Assembly: GCA_964565945.1 (NCBI GenBank)
Contig: CAZMGY010000018.1
Location: 1 to 64,000, forward strand
Direction: 5' to 3'
DNA from: CAZMGY01 sp964565945 [NCBI: uncultured bacterium]
GTDB taxonomy: Bacteria > GCA-001730085
DNA length: 64,000 nt
The notes under the pieces were generated by a model. It worked only from the letters and a program-made list of their open reading frames with translations. It was not told the origin of the DNA and searched no databases. Position numbers and translations under genes: made by a program. Below are positions 8,801 through 23,800 of this stretch, piece by piece; within the stretch, counting starts at the first letter, position 1; each line of letters opens with the position of its first letter.

Positions 8801-11800
8801 CCCAAACCAAATCTCCCCCCTTGACCAAGCATGGTGTGAACACCATCAAGAAAATTGTAATCTTCTTTACGAGCTAAGCGAATATCGACCATCGCGGCAA
8901 GCATATTGCGACGTGATTGATCCAATGTATTGGTACGATCGCGTCCGCCAAAATCCATCAGTTTTTGCATGGTCAAAATGCTAATGTCTAAATCGTGCCC
9001 TGTGAAAGATGTAATTATGGATGCTGTGATAGCAAAACGATTGGCGTTTTTAAAGGCTTTGAGAATCTCTTCTTGTTTGTTTGCATCAGCAGCTCTAAGA
9101 GCAATTTGTTTCATCGCTTGAAGAAACTCTTGGTCACCTTGATGCATAGCTTCTTCAATTTGCTTAAGAGCAACTTCGGCTTCGGCTTGATTCATGCCGT
9201 TAAGGGCGTCCATAACTGGTTTCATAGATTGAAATTCGCTTTGAGACATTATTTCTTTCATCATTTGAAGATTCATTTTGTTCACATGGAATTTGTCACC
9301 TTGAACATTAACAGTTCGTCTAAACCATTTGTGATCGCGATTGCTTGAAAGAAGGCCTTTTCCAGAGGCTTTAGCGGCCTGAGCTAAATCATTGTATGTG
9401 TTGCGAAGTTGATTGGCTTGCAAGTCACTTAAACGGACTTTAGCTTGATGTGAGTGCTGGCCTGAAACTTTTTCAGGTAAATCTTGTTTAGGATGGACAA
9501 GGGCATTCACTAAATTACCCATTTCGGATAAACTTTGGTTTCCAGACAAAATACCACCACGAGGAGTTGAAACGGGTTTGTTAGCCGCTGCACCAATGCG
9601 TCCTGTGATTTTAACGCCTTTGGTCATTTGAATTTCTTCTTGAAGCAAGCGCAATGGTTTACGAAGCTGAGCAAGGCCATGAGCCGACAAGGCTTTATGG
9701 CTCATTTTAAGTTGTTTGACAGCACCTTGATAAGCTTTGTTTAATCCTTCAATACCACTCATTGTGTCACCACGGAGTTCGAGATTACCTTTGTCGTTGC
9801 GGTTGAACTTGGCGAGCAACTTACGAATTTCATGCCGAGCTTTGGCAGAAAGATTAGGCTGGCTCATCATGTCACGCAAGATATCTTTAGGATATTCGCT
9901 GATTATACCGTTAAGTGTGTTGTATGTAGCTGAAAGAACTTTTTTACGCTCGTTTTGCAGTAAAGCCTTTCCAAGATTATGGACATTCACGTCGCCCATA
10001 TCTTTTAGATTAGAGACCATGCCGTCCGAGAGAAGCATGAGACGAATGTGGTTTTTGTTAGTGAATTTACGGTCACGACCATATGCCTGTCCAAAATCTG
10101 AAAATGTGGTGTCTTTGCCCATAAAGTTAAGGTAACTTACTGGTGCAGTTTCGAGGGCCCCAATATCCCAACCAAAACGGAGAGATTTATTGGTTAGAAT
10201 AGCGACTTGTGACACATCATAACGAGCTAAATCATTGGCGTTTAAGCCGATTTTAGCGAGTAAATCACTCTTGTTATCTTTGGACTGAACCACATCCATA
10301 ATGGCTTCCACAATTTTCTTAGAATCGACGCCTGGAATAGAATTATTATTAACCGATCCAACGGTTACACGTTCCCCATTGCTCTTGAGGCGATATATAT
10401 TGATTTGACCTGTTTCGTTGCCATATTCCAAGACCAATTGATCTTGTGTTTTCCACAAGTCTTTGATGGCACCTGTTTGCTGCATGGCTTGCATGAGTTG
10501 AAGTTTAGCTATTAGAACCCGCTGAACCAGAACTTGTTGCGTATTCGAAGCAGTGTACATATCTGGCTGTGTGCTCACATTGATTGTAAGAACAGTGTGA
10601 AGCATTTGAGCGACTTCGACTTCTTTGAGTTGATCACCCTTTTGACGCAGAGCATTGATTCCAATGGTTAAATTACGAATGGCAACATCTTTTTGAGCCT
10701 CGATGCGGCTAAATCCACTGGCATCTTCTCTGGTTAACATAAATTCACGCATGCTAGTAACCGCGGCAGCTAAGGCTTCTTTTTGTTGAGTGATTTGGAA
10801 TTGTTGCAAATTGGAAGCCACTGATTCGAAGGTTGCGGCAAGTTTTTCAACGCCGACAAGTTCACGTTTTTGAATTTCGTAGGTAGCCAATGTTTCCAAG
10901 CGTGGTGTGATCATTTCGAACAATTGAAGAACACCTGTTTGTTGTTGAGCCATCAAATACTGTTTAAAATGAACCGACCAGAGTTCGAAAGACATTTTTT
11001 GGCCATCGCTCCAGTTGGCTTCCACGCGCTCCAATTTGGCTTCCACGCGCTCCAATTTGGCTTCGAGTTTGGCTAAATCAGCGCCACTTTCTTTGCCTTC
11101 GGCTACTTTTTTCTTTATTTCACTCACTTGTCGTTGTAAGTCGTTTTTGACCGTATCTTTAAATGTTGTCGAATAAACTTCTTTATAAAACGATTGCAGT
11201 TGATCGTAAAGAGCTTGACCGTTACGACCACACATTTGAGGTCCCATTGTGTGCAGGTGAGACATAACTAAACTGATATCCTGACCAAACATTTTGACCA
11301 ATGTTCCCAAGGCACTACGTGATTCAGCACCAAGACCAAGTTGAGCGATTTTGGATACAGGAAGAGTGGTACCAGTCATGTATTGCACGTTTCCACCACC
11401 GCGTTGAATCACATTGATCAAACCAGTAACTGTCGATTGCAAGGAATCAGGCGCGGTTTTAACAAGATCTAAGCGCTGACCGTAAACCATATCAGTGTAT
11501 TTTTGCATAACTTCACGGTAAAAATTCTTATCATTTTTGCCTGTTCGAGTTTGCCGAATTCGCATGCTGCGGTAATCTTTGAGCCATTGGTGAGCTTGAG
11601 CACGAACAAACAGTTCTTGAACCACGCTTTGAGGTCCTGCCTGACGTGATTCATGATGCGATGGTAAGTGTCCGCGATCTTGGTACCTCGCCACCATGGC
11701 ATCGTATTCTTTGCTTGTTAATTCAAGTTTTTCTGCTTGAATCATTCGTTGAAATTCAGCATTCGAAGAGCCCCCTTTACGGTTATATTCGTTGAGACTC

Positions 11801-14800
11801 TCTTGTTGAATCAATGAAATAACATTGGTAAAAGCAGCCTCTTTAAGTTTAACCACATTCTCACCCATCTTACCAAATTGAATGGTTAATTCACGTTGTC
11901 CAATGCGTGGTTTGATCACCACTTCAAGAACACCAGCCAAATAAGGATCACTATGTTGTTGATCGATGCTGATAATATCTTCGCGTGAAGGTTTGATTAG
12001 GGTACGCTCGGCGCGGTCATTGGTGTAAGAGCTGATTTTTTCTCCGCGACGAATCACTTCGTAGTGACTACCCAATTGTTGGCTTAGAGCTTGAGACAAT
12101 GCAAAGAATCCTTTTTGAGTCACCCTGGTGCTGCGTCCACCAAAGGATTCATATATGCCCAAAACACTATCTTTTAAAAAGTACTTTAAGCTTCCCACTA
12201 TGCCGTTGGAATTAGGATTTTTGGCGTTGATAAAACTATCCAATTTTTTGGCTTTAAGCAGATCGCTACGCCCAATAGCTTTCAAGCCTTGGCCTGCCAC
12301 ATCGCTAGCCCAGAATTCGGCTTTAAAGTAAGTTCCCGTGCCAGCGATGGTTGATGTTTTCACAAAACGCTGAGTAAACTCTGAATTGATAAAATCTTTA
12401 ACCATCGCTGTGGCTTCGCCAAATTTGAGCGCTGTGCTGTATTCTTGTTTGCCCGGACGTGTGCTCAACTGATGCTGAAAGGTTCCTTTGGCAGGATCAA
12501 GGATAAGATAAGGCTTAGGACCAAAATCCATGACCGCGCCATTTTTGCTAATTTCGACACGAACAATTTTATTAGGATCAGCTGTGAAGCTAATTAAGAA
12601 TTCATCTTTTCCCTCGCGGAAACGGAAAATGTTTCCCCCATTCTCTTTCTCTTGGATACGAGCCAATTCTTGAGCCATGGGCAATTCGAGAGCAGTTGTA
12701 AAATCACGAGCTGTGTTGGCAGCCGTTTTGGCAGATTGTGATAAAGGATTTTCGGCTTTAAAACCAGAAATCAGGGCAGGAATATCACCAATCATATGTG
12801 CTTCGTCGACCAACATGCTAGATTTCTTAAATAAGAGCTGACCAATAGCCGCTTTCACGGGTTCTTTGCCTGTTTGACCTGCCAAGTGAACTTGCTCTAA
12901 AGACATGGCATCAGCAAACACAATCAACCCGCCTTGAGCTTGAGCGCGTTGAATTACTTTAAGGGTCGTTGCAGCTTCGCTTCCGTAGAGGCTAGCTCCA
13001 TCTAAACGAACATAAGTGACCATATTACCTTTTTCACGACCAGTTAACTGAGCTAAATAGGTATTACTGTTCAGTGTATCCATAAATGTGTGCCCATTCA
13101 CCATCATATCGGCCACCGCTTGATTGAGCTTACCGCTATCGGCAAAAAAGGAAATAGAGGTGTTAACGGATTCACCAAACAGGAGTGCACTGATAGCGGT
13201 GAAAATTGGAGAAATGGTTTTACTTTTACCAATACCAGTTACCGCATCGAGCAAATAAGACTCTTTGCCTAACATGCGGAAGGTTTCTTTAAGGCCATTG
13301 ATCCGTGTAGTTATGTCTCCTAAGAAAGTGTATTTGTAGTGACTGATAAAAGTCTTAACTACTTCGAGCATAACCTCGACCATAGGCAATTCTGCGGCAA
13401 AGGCCTGATCACTAGTGGCTTTGGATTTGGCAAATTGTAAGTAAGCTTTACGGACCAAGTTGAATTTTTCGCCACCTTTAAGAAGGACTTGACCTTCGGC
13501 ATCTTTGGTAAAAATCTTGTCTGCTATGCTTTTTTTCACTTTCATAGCTTCTTCGGCTTGATCAAGAAATTCGAAGAATGTAAAAGAGACCTTGCGAGCC
13601 ATTTGCTGGGTTGCCTGTCCAGCTAAGCTTAACTCACCCACTGTTGAGCGTAGTAATTGAGCCCATTGTTCAAATTGATTGCTTAGGCGTTGATCTCCAT
13701 CCAAAGACTCTTGCTCAGCTTTCGAAGAAGCTTGCATTTTGGCATTCACATCACGGCTAAAAGAGTCTTTGTCGCCCTTGGAATCCTTTTTGACAGAGCC
13801 TTGCACCTGCGCATCAGTCTGACGAATCATTTGAATCGCAACACTGCGGGCACTGTCTGTCATCATACTAAGATTGTCTTTAGCCAATTGTAATGAAGCA
13901 ATGTCGCGTTCAAGCAGGCTCACGCGCTCTTTAGCTTCGCGAATATTATCTTGGAGAGTTTTCTTCGTATCGGCAGAAACTTGACCCATTTGCATAGTTT
14001 TGGTGAAGGTTTCTTCGTGACGGGTCACGTGCTTTTCCGCTCCTTGCAGTTTTTTCGATTGCGCTTGAATTGACTTGTCTATCCAGCCTTTGAGCTTGGC
14101 AGGTTCGTTTTGGAGGTATTCGAGCAGGCTTTGTTTCAATTCCTTCATATCCTGAAAGGGTTTAGCCAGAGCTGCATCATCGCTACTTTGATCCTTTTTT
14201 AACGTAGTTTCTGCATTCATTTGAGAAAGCATTTCTTTCAACAACATAGGGTCTTGTAATATCCTTTGAACAAAAGCTTCTTGCCCTTGAAAACGGCGAG
14301 TATGTTCGATGGCTTGTTGCATGATTAACATATCGACCAAGAATTTGTTGCGTGCGTAAAGTGCTGGGTTGCTTTGAGCATCAACGTTAGCCGAACGCCC
14401 CTCGAAAAGGGCGCTATAGATGGTTTTGTAAAAGGCTTCGATGGCTTCGTTGTTTTTGCGACCGACGTAGGTGTTGATTAAATCAAAAACAGTGTGCGCA
14501 TTGATCTCCAAATTTTCGGCTAATTCTTTATTAAGCGAGTCTTGCACTTTTTGCAAGCCCACATCCTTAAGCAGAAGGGCAGATATAGCCTGAATATCTT
14601 TGAGGCTCCAGCCCGACTCTTTGAGTTCTTTAAGAGCTGTTGTCACACCCTCTGTTTGTCCTTGGAAGGCTTGCGTAACAACATCAACTTCAACTTGCTT
14701 CTTGGTATTACCCTCTTTGCCCCTTTCCTTAAGAGGGCTAGGCCATAGGTCTTTAAGTTCTTTATGTAGTTCTTTGATCAGAGCCTCCACAGAAGGTTCT

Positions 14801-17800
14801 CTTTGACTGCTCGCTTTTAACGCAGCTTTCATGAATTTCTCTTTGAATGTGTCCCCAAACTTCTGTGAAGCACCTTGTATATCTTTAACTGCAGCATCCA
14901 CAGCTTGTTCCAAAGAAACTAAACTATCAAATCCTTTTTGATGATTGTATTGTTCTTTGAGAGCTTCTTGTCCTTTAGTTTTAATGGCTAACTCAGGCAG
15001 ATACACGCGTTGAATGATCTTATCTTGTATCGTACGATCCAAGCTGTAGAGGCTTTCGAGAGCATTTTCGTAACTTTGCCTTTGTGAAGCGCCACGCATT
15101 TGATATGCAAAAAAACTCCCCGCAACAAAGAAGGCAATTCCGACAAATGGTGTGACTAAGCTAGCGAGCAATCCAGTGACAAACAAAACGGGAAGCATAA
15201 TCGCGATGAAGCGACCACGGCCACCATTGCCAAAGATGTATTGGGCAACACTTTTCTTGCTGCCCTTGGTTTTAAATTCTTTCTCAAATTCAACTTGAGT
15301 TGCGATCCCCATGTTTTTGTATAAAACATTAGGTGTAAAGCTATCTTTAACTTCACCTGTACGAGTCACACGCACTTGATAGGCTATTGTGAAGGCATAA
15401 AGAATAGATTTGAGCGTTTCCGGCTTACTATCGTAACGGGTAAGCAATCGTTGCACGATCTGAGCCATGGCTTTTACATCGGCCGATGAGGTTAACAAGT
15501 GACCAATGATTTTGGTATTTTGAGCATAGGCCTGTGAGGTTTGGCCTGGATACGACATGCGGGCAGCCATAAGGTCAAGCATTTGCTCTTTGGTGAGATT
15601 TCCACGGATCATTTGATTCAAATGAGTTAGGAGTTGAGGTAATGTGAGCCCTGTTTGGCTCAATAATTTAGCAACATAAGGCAGCTGTTGCAAATCTTGA
15701 AGGTTTTGGGCCGCGACTTTGTCGGTCACAAGATCATCATCAGAAGCAGCAGGTGTGACCAAGGCATTAAAGGCATGATTATAAAGACCAATTACAAGAT
15801 GTGTCGCTAAATAACCAGTGACCACAGCAACCGTTAATGCGACAAAAGGTCCAGCCAAAGATAAAGCTGCGAAGGCAACTCCAAAGCCTGGGAGAGCACC
15901 AAGAATAGCGACTGTGGCGATAATACCAATCAGAGTGATCAAGCTATTTTTAACAGGAAGATAGCTGTTAAATTTAGCTTTAACATAGTTAAAGATCCCT
16001 CTGTAACCACTTGGAAAATCATCTCTTTCGACTCGATTGTTTTGCACTTCACGAGAACGTTGTCCATTAAAAGTTCTCACTAAATCATCTTGTTTTTTTT
16101 GTTCATTGTTTTGTTGGCGAAGTTCGGCGTTGGTCTCCATCGAGCTAAGAATACCCGCTGAGTTAGAAAAATGAAAAACACCTGTTTTGTTAAGGAGCAC
16201 TTGAGAGGCAATACCAAAAGCCATTAAGAACGGCGCTGCTCCACCAAAACCCGTCACCATAGGCGCTAATAATGGTATCAGAATTCCGAGTACTGGAAGA
16301 GCAAATCCCAATGAGACAGTAAGGGCCGCCACTACCACAACTTTTTGGAAGATGCCCATTTTTTTACCTTTGGCCATTAAAGGCAACATCATTAAACCTG
16401 CCGCCAAGCCAATTCCCACGGCAGCAATAGCTGGCAAGGCGGTTCCAAATGTTCCTACAGCCACCGCAGTGGCAATGGCAACAACCAAGGCGACTTTAAG
16501 AGATTTTTGGAATGCAGGATCACGGAATTTATTGGCAATCGAAGCACCCCAATACTGAAGCGTGTTGGGGGTTTGACCATGATGTTTTCTCATATAATCA
16601 ATGCGGAAGTCCATTTCATTAAAATTAGGATTATAAGGTTTCGAAGTTAATTTAATCTCTTTTTCAAATTGTAACATCGATGTTTGAGAGTGAAGTTTTA
16701 CGTCAAAAACATCTTCGAGCTGTCTTTGAACAAAGCTAGCGTACTTGGTTTGAAATTTATCGGAACGAACAGCCTCTCGAGCACCTTTTTCACCATTCAC
16801 GAGACGTAGTAAAGCTAAGGCTTCATTAGCTTTAGTGAGTGCGCGTTGAGCTTTGGAGAGCATTTCCGCCTTAGCTGCGCTTTGACCTGTCGTTTGAAGC
16901 AGATGTTGAAGCAGAGCTTCTCTTTGTTGGAGACGCATGCTAACGCCATCGGCAGTTTGCAAACTATTTTGCGAATAAGCAGCTTTCACACTGCCTTGGA
17001 TAAATTGATCCAAAACTTGACGATGAGCTGTAACTTCAATCATATCTGTACGATATTGATTTCTCATAATGCTTAAAACCATTTCTAGTTGAGCACTTCC
17101 TAAGGTTTCACCCGACAACATTTCTTTAACATTAACAGTTAACTCTTGATTGAAGGTTTTGACATGTTTCTGAATATTATTGACAGATTTTGTTGCTTGA
17201 TCCTTAAGATCCTTGATGTCTTTTGTATCAAAATATTCTGGCGAGGATTCAAGCATCTTAATAAGATCTCTCGCGATTTCCAATGGCGTGACCTCGTCTT
17301 TAGAAGCCTTCAACTTCAATTCAGCCAATGTGACTTTCTCTTGTTCAACCTGCTTAATACGAATGTCGAGTGCTGCATTCATTTTTTCCAGTAACTTGCT
17401 GTTTAGCTGAACTAAATTCTCATCCAGAGATCCTCTTTGGCTTGATTGAAAGAGGCTCTTCATGTGTTCAAGATGCGAATCAATACTTTTTTGCTGAGCC
17501 TCGGGACTTTTTAAAACAGGCTTATTTTTGACAACTTCAAGTCGTTGAATTTCTGATCTTAAACCAGAGCTAACAAAACCTTCGATTTTATTGGCCCGAC
17601 TTTCAAGAGCGTCTTTGGTTTTGTTCATCTCACTGATGACTGGTTCCCAATGTTCATTAGCTCGTCCAGCCTGAGCGATCTCTTTTTTGGCCGCCATTTT
17701 ATCGGTTTGAGAAGATTGAGCGCTTCCTGTAATAAGCTTAAGTTTCTCGATGCGAAAATTTTGATGCTTACGATTACCTTCATGTTGGGCAATTTGATTT

Positions 17801-20800
17801 GCCACTCTTGCTGCTTGTGAGCGAACTCCGCGCGCCTCGGCCACGTAGCTTTCTTGTAGTAATTCATGGGCCATTTGTATCAATTCATGACCAGTCAGAC
17901 CAGGCCGATCGGCTCCCTGAAGAACCTGGATGCTTTGTTTAAGGTTGGTTAAACGGACGTTGATTTCGGCAATACCAACTACAGCGGGCTTCTCAGATTG
18001 GAAGATTTGGCCATTAGGTCCGATTTTGGCAGGAATGGCATCTCGTCCCACTTTGAGTTCGACCATTTGTTTATCAAGGTTGCGAATTTCATTTTTCAAT
18101 TGACGTTGCTGCGGTGCTGTTAAGTTTGTAGCAGTTTGAAGCTTCTCTTGTTTATTGATTTTATCTAGAGATAGACTCTCAACACGATCACTCAATTGCT
18201 GTGTTTGTTGCTCAAGTTTTACTTTTTCGCCAAGAAGCTTGGTCTTGTGAGCCGTTAAGTTAGTTTGTAATCTCAATACATCGTTGGGCACTGTCAAATG
18301 ATTGGTCATGCGATCGATCTCTTGATTAGCACGTTCTTGGGCATGATCCAGGGCCTTTTCTCCTCCTGGTTGGGCCTTTTTTAGAATAGTGGCTACACTT
18401 TCCTCGATGGATCTGAGTGTGGCAGCATCCAAATCGGATCCTTGTTGGGTCGGAGTGTTTCCTGTAGTAACAACAACGTTGATTCCTTCTTGAGCATCAC
18501 TAAAAGACTTTTCAGTATTGAGTACATCCTGATAGCGATCAGAAATTCGTTCTTTGGCAACGGTTTCTTTCATTTTTATAATGCTTTGTTGTGTATGAAA
18601 AATATCACCTCTTGAAGCTCCAGTGTACACTTGAGTTAACTGATAAATTTCGCGATTGGACGTGCCAATGTCTTGAGATAGTTGTTTAGCTTCGGATTTA
18701 GCTGTATGAATCTCTGCTTGCAGTTCTTGCTGACGTGTGACGGATGGTTTTCGACTATGTTCTTTGCGATAGGATCGTCGACCTTTGTTGCTTGCCAATC
18801 CAGCGGTTTCTTTTTGCAATTGGCTTTCGAGCTGGCGAATCTTCTCTTGTTTTTGTGTCAATTTGTTTTGCATCTGGTTGATAAGACTTCCAGAGGTCTT
18901 GGCTGACACCTCTCCGTTTTCGGCTTTGAATCCAAGGCGATCGAGAACCTCTGCAGCATCTTTAGCTATCTGTTGTCCTTCCTCTCGAGATTTTTTCATG
19001 GTATGAGTGGCTTCACGGAAAGCCGTATATTGAGAAGTTTCAACATTTTGATACGTCGCTTTGGAAATGGTCGCTTGCAAATCTTGATCTGCGGCTGTTT
19101 CGGTAATTTGATGAGGAAGTGGTGATAAAATACGCGTTTCGACCGCTTTAACAGCTGCGTTCAAGTTTTCAGAAAATTCCTGAAATTTGTGTTTGTTACT
19201 GGTTTGTAGGTTGGAAATACTCGACATGTTTTCATGAAATTCACGGCGCATGTCTTTCATAGCAGTGAAATTAGTAGGTTCATTTTTCCAAAAATCATTA
19301 AGAAATGTCTTAGATCCACCTGGAACGCCTTCGACATTAGCTTTAAGATTAGTGTTATGCACTGCCAATTTATCGGCTTGTTTATTTTTGCCTTGTTTTC
19401 TAAGTTCTGCAATTTTTGTAATATTGGTCGCAATTTTTGTTTGAAGCTCATCAACACGGCTAGCTTGATCATAGCGTTGACGATGTTGCTCCATACGATC
19501 AAGATAGCTACCTTTGCTTTGATCAGAGTATTTGTCGTGACGAGCTTGAAGTTCTGCTTTATTTTCTTTAGCCTTTTCGAGTTCTGCACGTTTTTTTGAT
19601 GTTGTTCTGGCGGCTTTCTTACCTGACGCATCGCTTTTGCCTGTTGCTGCAGCATCAGGTATAGAAGGTTGAGATCCCGTAGTGGGAGGTTTTGTGATTG
19701 TCGTTCCTGGAGTCACTGGCGTGGCAGTGCTTATAGGTACAGGTGTTGTTGTTGCTGTTGAAGCATCTTTACCTGCCTTCGCATCCTCTTTGCTTTCTTG
19801 TTTTTTGATTTTAGCTTCACGCTTTTGAATACGTTTTTCGACTTTGGTTAACCTAATACCACCTAGCTCTGTTTCGATGCTTTCAAGCTTACGCTGTTCT
19901 TTGTTCAGCTCAGACTGTTGACGAACCACACTTTTTTTGTAGTGTTTCACATCACGATTGGCCTCATTATCTATACGTTTCACAACAACATCTACTTGGC
20001 TAGCTGTCATACTTGCTGTTATTTCTGTCGAAAGAAGTTTTTCTGCATGAGCGCATTTTTCCTGCAATTTTATAATATTTTGTTGAGTTTGAGCCAATTC
20101 ATCAGACAAATCTTTTTTTTCGGAACGAAGTTCATTGAGTTCTTTGGCCACTCGCGATATTTCTTTTTTGGCTTCCTTAAGAGTTTTTTCGTGTTCTTTA
20201 CGCTTCTTTCGAATAGCCGTTTTTTGACCTTCTAATGTGATTTCTTTGGTCTCAATCTCGCGAATACGAGTTTCAATCTCTTGCGCACGAGATTCTTTTT
20301 TAGCAATATCAGTTTGATTCTGACGGTAATCAGATAGGGCTTCTAGATCTTTTATACGCTCCCCTAAAAGGCGACGATCTTCTTTGATTTCTTTTTCGCG
20401 CGAGGCAACCGACTCTTGCTGCTGTGCTTGATCAATTTGAAGTTTCTTACTGCGTGAACGGAATAAGTTAACGACTCCTTGTCCGATTTTCTGAAGACCA
20501 AAACCAAGCAACCCAATCAGAAACAAGACAGGCGCCACTCCTGTAATGGTATCGAAAATACCATGAGCAACCCGCTTGCCTGTGCCAAAGCCATCATGTC
20601 GTCTTACATAACTACCAAAACCCGGTAATTCGCGCGAAAATTTCATAAAGCCAGAACCAAAACCATTTTTAGTGGAAACAGGTTTGAGTTTCATCCCGGC
20701 TTTCTTGCGAAGATCATTTAGTTGATGTTGCATTTGTTTGGTATTGTGACCACTTTGATCGAGGCGTTGAATTTTGATTTCCAGTTTCTGGATTGCGGCC

Positions 20801-23800
20801 TCACCTCTATCTTTTGATATTTTTTGAAAGTTTTGTTGAGCAGAATCCAACTCTTGTTGAGTATTGCGTACTTCGGCACCTAAACGTTCTTTACCAATAA
20901 TAGTCGCTATTGGCGCAGCAACTTGACCATTGCTCATCAATTGGCCCGCGGTTTTCATAAACATCGCTTGAGCTTGTTCATCTGTGATTGTCTTATCAGA
21001 CGCTTTCACCGCTTGAACAAACTCTTGTTGCACTTGATTACGTTCCGTTTTCCTTGCTCCGTCGCGCATAGCTAACTGAACGTCAGTAAAGACAGCCTCT
21101 GTTTCGGACTTAGATAACTCATTTTTACCTTGACCCTTAGCGCGTCCTTTGGAAATTGTATTGGCCACGATACGTACGCGAGCTTCGGTAACCATGCTCT
21201 TAGTGGCGCCAGGCGGTAATGATTCACCATTCGTGATAGCATTTTCAACAGCCTTTTGGCGTGCCTTGGCAACTCGACCTTCTATAAATTGAGCTTTAGA
21301 CATATCATAGTTACTCATATGAGTCGAAAGAATGCCAAGCGTGCCCACCTGAAGAATTGTCCCAATCACTTGTCCCGCAATACCACTGTTCATAAGGCGT
21401 GCATAGGACCCTGTCAGCTGGAAACCTCCTCCATGGACAGTTAGATTAACGGTTCCAAAACCTTCGATAGCAATATCATTGGTTTTGTGTTTAGAAAGAC
21501 CAAGCTTGGCTTCTTGAACTTTAATAACATCCTCTTCTTTGATTGCTCCGCCAGCTGTGGTACCACTCACAGCAGCAAGAACATTAGAACGAAGATTGTC
21601 GTAAGACGATTTTGGCTTGTTGCGAATTTTGTTGAATAAAGATGTGATGCTGATTGCGTCTAAACCTTTTTTAAAGGATTGCAAGCCGCGATCGACCTTA
21701 TCTTGTTTGAGAACTCCTTTTTGAACACTTGGCTTTCCATCGACATATTTAAAGTGTAATTTAGCGCTGACACCAGCACCGTCGGTTACTTTGACCGTAG
21801 CGTAATTATCAGTGGATACTGTTTGTCCAAATCGAGCCATGGCTGAATCAAGACCTAAAACAAATCGTTCACCAAGCGTAAATTTGCTGTTTTGGATAAA
21901 TTTTTCAATTTTTTTAACGTCACCACTTCTGACCAATGTCTCATAGACTTGTTTCTCTCTAATACTCAAATTGCTTGTACCAGAAACATCCACTTTTTTA
22001 ACCAGGGCTATTTCAGCTTCGGTGATTTTATCTTTCTTCTGCAATTCCTCTTTTTGTTTTTGTATTTCAGCGGCTTTATTCCTAGCGGATTGCAAACCAA
22101 AGAACGAAGACGCCGATTCAAAGAATTTTTTCGTTTTAACTTTAGCCTTTGATCCACCAAACGCGCCAGCGATGTTGGAGACAATCCCTCCAATGACCTT
22201 TTTAAAGACAATCTTAAAAACTCCGCCCGCAATGTTTTTGAACAAAAGTTTAGTAAATTTCATGGGCAAACTAATCAAGTACATCACAAAATCTTGTAAC
22301 TTGCTAGCAATAATAGCAGCTAACTGAACCACAGCGCGGACTATCCTAACCACAATGGCTAGGACTTTACCAATGATACCTGCGTATTTAAGGACCTTTT
22401 CGAGAATTTTAAGGATCTTGGCGACACCCTTAAGCATCGATGACAACAATTTACTTCCTTTGCTCTTCATCGTAAAAGAGATGATTTCCCCAGCAGCTCC
22501 ACCCAGATTTTGTTTGCCGATTTGACCAGCACCACCTAGACCAAGGTTAACGTCTCTTTTGGCTTTGCGTTGAACCCGTGATGTTCGTCCAATCGAATCA
22601 TATTGTTCAGCTGTTTTAATACCATTCTTTTTCTCATGGATGGCCAATGGCCCTAGAAGGAATACGGCGCCTAAAAGGCCAAAGAAAAACTTCTCAAACC
22701 CGCTCATACCTTCCGTATCTCCAGTGTAAAGCCGCGAAATCTCATTGAGGAGATACCCCTCTTCGGCGCCAATGATTTTTTCAATTACACCTAAGAACAT
22801 AGCCAACAGACCGGTCACACCAGCATAAGGATCATTAACCATCGAAAAGATCATTGTAGGCATCATAATCATAAATTGGACAATGGCGAGCATCATGCGA
22901 GCGGCAAAGGCGAAGAAGTTGATGCGGGCGTTTCGAGCGGAAGATTTCTTCTTGGTTTCTTTGTTATCCCCGTCATCATTACCATCTTTATCCCAAGGAG
23001 ATGTGAATATTTTCTTCCAAGCATCTTCATCATCGCCACTCGTAACCATCATCATAACAACCGCTAGGATAAGCAAAATAATTAGCATTACAAGGGCAAA
23101 TGTTCCCAAGGTCACAATCGACAAGGCAATGAAAGCAATGAACAATGCAGCACCCACTAAACCCGAAATAAGTGCCGACTGCTCGTCTTTGTTCATAATA
23201 GCTTCGAGTTTTTCGAAGACTGCTTGAAGCTCGGCCCCAAGAAAGGCTGATTTTTTCTCAGAACGGCGCGCTCCTTTCACATCCACATGATCCTCAACGG
23301 CACCGATCCACTTTTTAATCAAATAAAGCAAACCGTCACGAATTGTTTTGTAAATCTCTTCGAGCACTTTTAAAATAAGCTTAAGTCCTTGGAGCAAGTA
23401 GATGGTAACGTCAATCAAAGCTTTTTGTATTTCATACAATGGATTCGGCACAGAAAAAAGACCTAGCTCAAGGCTCGTTCCAATGCGTTTGAGGTCTTCT
23501 TTTTCTTCCTCTAGCGCTTCAATAGCCGATTCGAGACCACCCCGCGTTTCTTCAAGCAAGGTCACCACCGGCATAAATAAAACATTTATTAAAGCCTTTA
23601 ATAATACTGGTAAAAAAAGTTCGATATTTTCGAACGCTTGACCAATAGTGTTGACCAATGGTCCAATAAAGCCCTGGATCCCACCAACAAAACTGGCGTG
23701 CATTTCTTGATTCACAATACTGTATTGTTGTTGTTTGAAGGAGCCTCCATATGTAATGACAAGGCTATCTGCAATACTAATTCCCAAAGAAATAATATCA

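Noticed and set aside
19234-19599. Plus-strand open frame opposite the coiled coil
   Set aside because: Antisense of Lys/Gln-rich helices gives Phe/Leu-rich membrane-like sequence by base complementarity alone.
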